Assembly: GCA_900770345.1 (NCBI GenBank)
Contig: CAAGKF010000292.1
Location: 1-23,894, forward strand
Direction of reading: 5' to 3'
Origin: Lachnospiraceae bacterium
GTDB taxonomy: Bacteria > Bacillota > Clostridia > Lachnospirales > Lachnospiraceae
DNA: 23,894 nucleotides
The notes below the pieces were generated by a model that made no database searches, was not told where the DNA came from, and saw only the letters and a list, made by a program, of their open reading frames with translations. Within the stretch, counting starts at the first letter, position 1. Each line of letters starts with the position of its first letter. A program made the translations under genes and the position numbers. Below are positions 23,613-23,894 of this stretch, one piece after another.

Positions 23613-23641
23613 ACTTTATCCACTTTTATATAGGGTGTCAA
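23613..23641 (-). promoter_or_regulatory. Promoter of the cell-wall-binding protein gene
   Basis: On the minus strand a perfect TTGACA (23636-23641) and TAAAGT (23613-23618) are 17 bp apart, 43 bp before the ATG. This is the closest match to the sigma-A consensus in the window. Confidence 0.8.
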
Positions 23642-23768
23642 TAAATATTTCCTTACAATTCTTAATAGGAAAAATTTAACCGCAGCAGTCTGAAGCGCCT
23701 TCTTGTCCGGCAGCCATCTGTCCGCCGGCTGCGCATGAAAAAATGCCTTCGGCATCTCAACTCCCCTG

Positions 23769-23786
23769 CCCCTCAATCTTGAGGGG
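23769..23786. repeat. Perfect 8-bp inverted repeat
   Basis: CCCCTCAA and TTGAGGGG are separated by two bases. T-rich sequence follows on the plus strand. It may be part of a terminator for the gene beyond the window edge. Confidence 0.4.
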
Positions 23787-23847
23787 TAGGCTTGTTTTTA
23801 TCTTCGTTTTGTTTCATAATCCTGTCTTTGACAGTTTGAAAGATCAT

Positions 23848-23889
23848 AAAACGCTGTACAGCCTTTATTTCCAGGCTCTACAGCGTTTT
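23848..23889. terminator. Long hairpin, probable terminator of a gene beyond the window
   Basis: Arms 23848-23864 and 23873-23889 pair at 16 of 17 positions around an 8-nt loop. AAAA starts the left arm and TTTT ends the right arm, so it could end transcription from either side. Confidence 0.65.
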
Positions 23890-23894
23890 CTTCC

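Larger units (their letters stand above)
23570..23894. other. 325-bp intergenic end of window
   Basis: No credible gene is seen. It contains the promoter of the cell-wall-binding gene, an AT-rich stretch (23640-23685), a small ATGCC/GGCAT hairpin with a T-run on the minus strand near 23746, and the two inverted repeats at 23769 and 23848. Confidence 0.6.

Noticed and set aside
22583..23776. Longer form of the cell-wall-binding protein beginning at 23776
   Set aside because: The extension crosses a near-consensus promoter and would bury the signal peptide; a strong ribosome binding site supports 23569.

Overview
The window looks like chromosomal DNA from a Gram-positive anaerobe of the class Clostridia, most likely a Lachnospiraceae (Clostridium cluster XIVa). 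The signs are roughly even base composition, strong AGGAGG-type ribosome binding sites before almost every gene, a lipoprotein solute-binding protein, a Lachnospiraceae-style cell-wall-binding-repeat protein, and a serC-serA-DUF1015 cluster. I see no phage, transposase, CRISPR, tRNA or rRNA. This assignment is inference; no marker gene in the window fixes the genus.

Left part (1-4700): a hairpin-rich intergenic start; a metallo-beta-lactamase-fold hydrolase (+); an iron-type alcohol dehydrogenase (-) converging on it with a strong shared terminator hairpin; an M23 peptidase anchored to the membrane (+); then a long imperfect palindrome separating it from the next operon. A 38-bp sequence (36/38 identical) occurs upstream of both the hydrolase and the dehydrogenase in the same orientation relative to each gene.

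Transport operon (3817-10139, all -): in transcription order a LacI-type regulator, a fused two-domain permease, an ATPase with a C-terminal TOBE-like region, a lipoprotein binding protein and a HAD-type phosphatase. The proteins resemble the Fbp/Afu/Pot type of ABC importer. The LacI regulator and phosphatase suggest uptake of an organic phosphate rather than iron. A perfect 14-bp LacI-type palindrome sits at the predicted transcription start, with a second partial site 130 bp upstream.

Amino-acid biosynthesis (10477-18890, all -): leuB-ilvD-ilvB (leucine/valine/isoleucine), followed by serC-serA-DUF1015 (serine). serC has its own structured leader. SerA lacks the usual catalytic Glu-Pro segment. 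The DUF1015 protein carries a DGHHR motif like that of ParB-fold serine kinases, so it may act on serine or a serine precursor.

Right part (19074-23894): a GNAT acetyltransferase (+) divergent from leuB with back-to-back promoters; a second GNAT gene translationally linked to an M28-family zinc peptidase (-); and a secreted cell-wall-binding-repeat protein (-) with a near-consensus promoter. The window ends in several intergenic hairpins. Most observations are of ordinary chromosomal genes. The best leads are the transporter's substrate, the DUF1015-SerA pair, and the two small dispersed repeat families.
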